A stretch of DNA of 64,000 nucleotides, from positions 48,109,115 to 48,173,114 of the forward strand of contig JACGWO010000002.1 in the NCBI GenBank assembly GCA_034509735.1. Reading direction: 5' to 3'. The notes below the pieces were generated by a model that did not search any database, was not told the DNA's origin, and saw nothing but the letters and a program-made list of their open reading frames with translations. Shown piece by piece: positions 63,001 through 64,000 of the stretch. The translations under genes and the position numbers were made by a program. Source of the DNA: Sesamum alatum. Taxonomy: Eukaryota > Streptophyta > Magnoliopsida > Lamiales > Pedaliaceae. Each line of letters begins with the position of its first letter. The first letter of the stretch is position 1.

Positions 63001-64000
63001 TATTTACTACTAATGCTCTTGTCCGTCACTCTTTTTTTTGTTTGGCCAAAACAAGCACATGGCACCATTTACTTATTCAATCACTTAAAATCTGTCGTTT
63101 TGCAAGAATGATTTTTCCATAGGCTTGACAACAATATAACTGCTGTGTAAATTTTTAAGGCCGGCATATGTATTATAGGCAACAAACTTCAGGCCACAAC
63201 TATTAGACAGAAACCATTGTGTAGTAATTTAAGATTTTTCGTCATGATGATGGAATAAAATATGAAACTGAATTTAATCTTTGAAATTAATGTGGGACTT
63301 GTTATCTTGTAGCCTCTCCAAATATACACTTCATTGGGGATTTTGATTTTCACATGTATTACTGAGAGAGCTGAGTGCCCAGTCCTTTCTATTCTGAAAT
63401 TGCTAAGAGTTTAATGCAGTATTTTGTTAATGGGAAAACATCCAATCTGTTTGTGATTCTTCTCTTTCGTTTTTAAGTTTTTTCAAATTACTTTTTGTAT
63501 TGATGAGGCTGATGATCTGATTACTCTGAATTTACTGACACTTCAATTATCTTGTGTCTCAGCAAGGAAGGACTTGTACAATTGGTTGAGTATAATGAGA
63601 AAAAGTTATTTGAGGTTAAGCTTAAGGAAATGAAATCTGCACTTACAAGCCAGATAGCAGAGGAAGCTGACATATCTGAAGTCATAGAAACTGTCAAACA
63701 GCATGTGAAAGATGCTAAATTGCCAGATATTGATGTTGTGCGAATTCTATGGGATGTGTTGATGGACGCTGTGCAATGGTCTGGAAAGAATCAGCAGCAG
63801 AATGCTAATTCAGCTTTGCGTCAGGTATGGCCTAATTTTCTGGTTTGCTGTTTCATTTGTGTTTTCCTTCAAAAGTGTTTCATATGTGCAGAGTTATCTT
63901 TTCATGACCCGGTTCAGGTCTAATGCACCGCTGCATTGTAATATATTTTTAGCTCTGTAAGATTCTTGAAATTATATGCGGTATCTGGTAATTTAAGTTG
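60019..64000 (+). CDS. eIF5-mimic protein (BZW/5MP, W2-domain family), 3' end outside window
   Basis: eIF5-mimic proteins bind eIF2/eIF3 through a W2/eIF5C domain and modulate start-codon choice in the cytosol (family knowledge). Exons: 60019-60023 (only ATGAG), 60452-60475, 60932-61037, 61174-61242, 61883-62376 and 63563-63824, then a GT donor at 63825. Together they give 320 codons in unbroken frame, and the family is about 410 residues, so most of the W2 domain lies to the right. The protein starts MSSKEKPTLGGTRIKTRKR, matching the BZW N-terminal T.G.R.KTRKR signature. DNAGDLELIAKSLESSDLNF, YGDTFFEVVF and GERHPYSIIDC follow, then a helical region (KEGLVQLVEYNEKKL). The bZIP name of the family is historical. 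The initial exon is supported by phase and by the restored MSSKEKP start, not by transcripts. Confidence 0.92.
60515..60780. repeat. tandem duplication (~135 bp units) in 5MP intron 2
   Basis: ATTGAGCAAATACGGATTAA and GCGGTCTTGGGTTCATTTTA near 60520-60560 recur as ATTGAGCAGTTACAGATTAG and GTGGTCTTGGGTTCATTTCA near 60657-60700. Both are followed by GTTCTTTCT and ATTGGGAAAA-like motifs and a TTGACTT. Units are roughly 60515-60645 and 60652-60780. Confidence 0.8.

Overview
This is nuclear DNA of a flowering plant, almost certainly a eudicot. The genes are split by many GT-AG introns, the intergenic DNA is strongly AT-rich, two products carry apparent chloroplast transit peptides, and several families are plant-type (FUSED/TIO kinase, VIPP1, plastid BCCP, GPI-anchored A1 aspartic protease, plant LUC7, clade E PP2C). 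An asterid is my guess for the lineage, but the sequence alone does not fix it. I see no rRNA, tRNA or CRISPR array.

There are nine protein-coding genes. Seven are complete and two run off the ends. In order they are: a FUSED/TIO-type kinase (minus, 5' part only, about 1-3736); an EMC10-like ER membrane protein complex subunit (minus, 7235-11588); a LUC7 U1 snRNP protein with an RS tail (plus, 13711-19354); chloroplast VIPP1/IM30 (plus, 21022-26561); the plastid acetyl-CoA carboxylase biotin carrier BCCP (minus, 28145-31617); a GPI-anchored pepsin-like aspartic protease (plus, 34490-42864); a myristoylated clade E PP2C (plus, 47658-50081); coatomer beta subunit (plus, 52855-57974); and an eIF5-mimic/BZW protein (plus, 60019 to the right edge). 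I rebuilt the exon chains by hand from splice sites, intron phase and the expected protein; every junction listed keeps the frame.

The genes are ordinary housekeeping and signalling genes with no sign of a functional cluster. VIPP1 and BCCP both act in plastids, but they are convergent and separate. EMC10/LUC7 and BCCP/protease are head-to-head pairs with roughly 2-3 kb between them. TIO-EMC10 and PP2C-COPB-5MP are tandem.

The accessory interest is in the repeats and gene-structure details. A 763-bp near-complete inverted repeat with a perfect 9-bp target duplication (Mutator-like) lies in an EMC10 intron. A 1.1-kb terminal-inverted-repeat element with a GC-rich cargo is nested inside an older foldback element. 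At least three AT-rich foldback MITE-like copies are present. A decayed antisense Copia gag-protease fragment sits in an intron of the aspartic protease gene. BCCP carries a 93-nt in-frame GT...AG segment that is either a small intron or an exitron. The 5MP coding sequence opens with a 5-nt exon, and LUC7 ends on a NAGNAG acceptor. I found nothing that amounts to an undescribed biological system.
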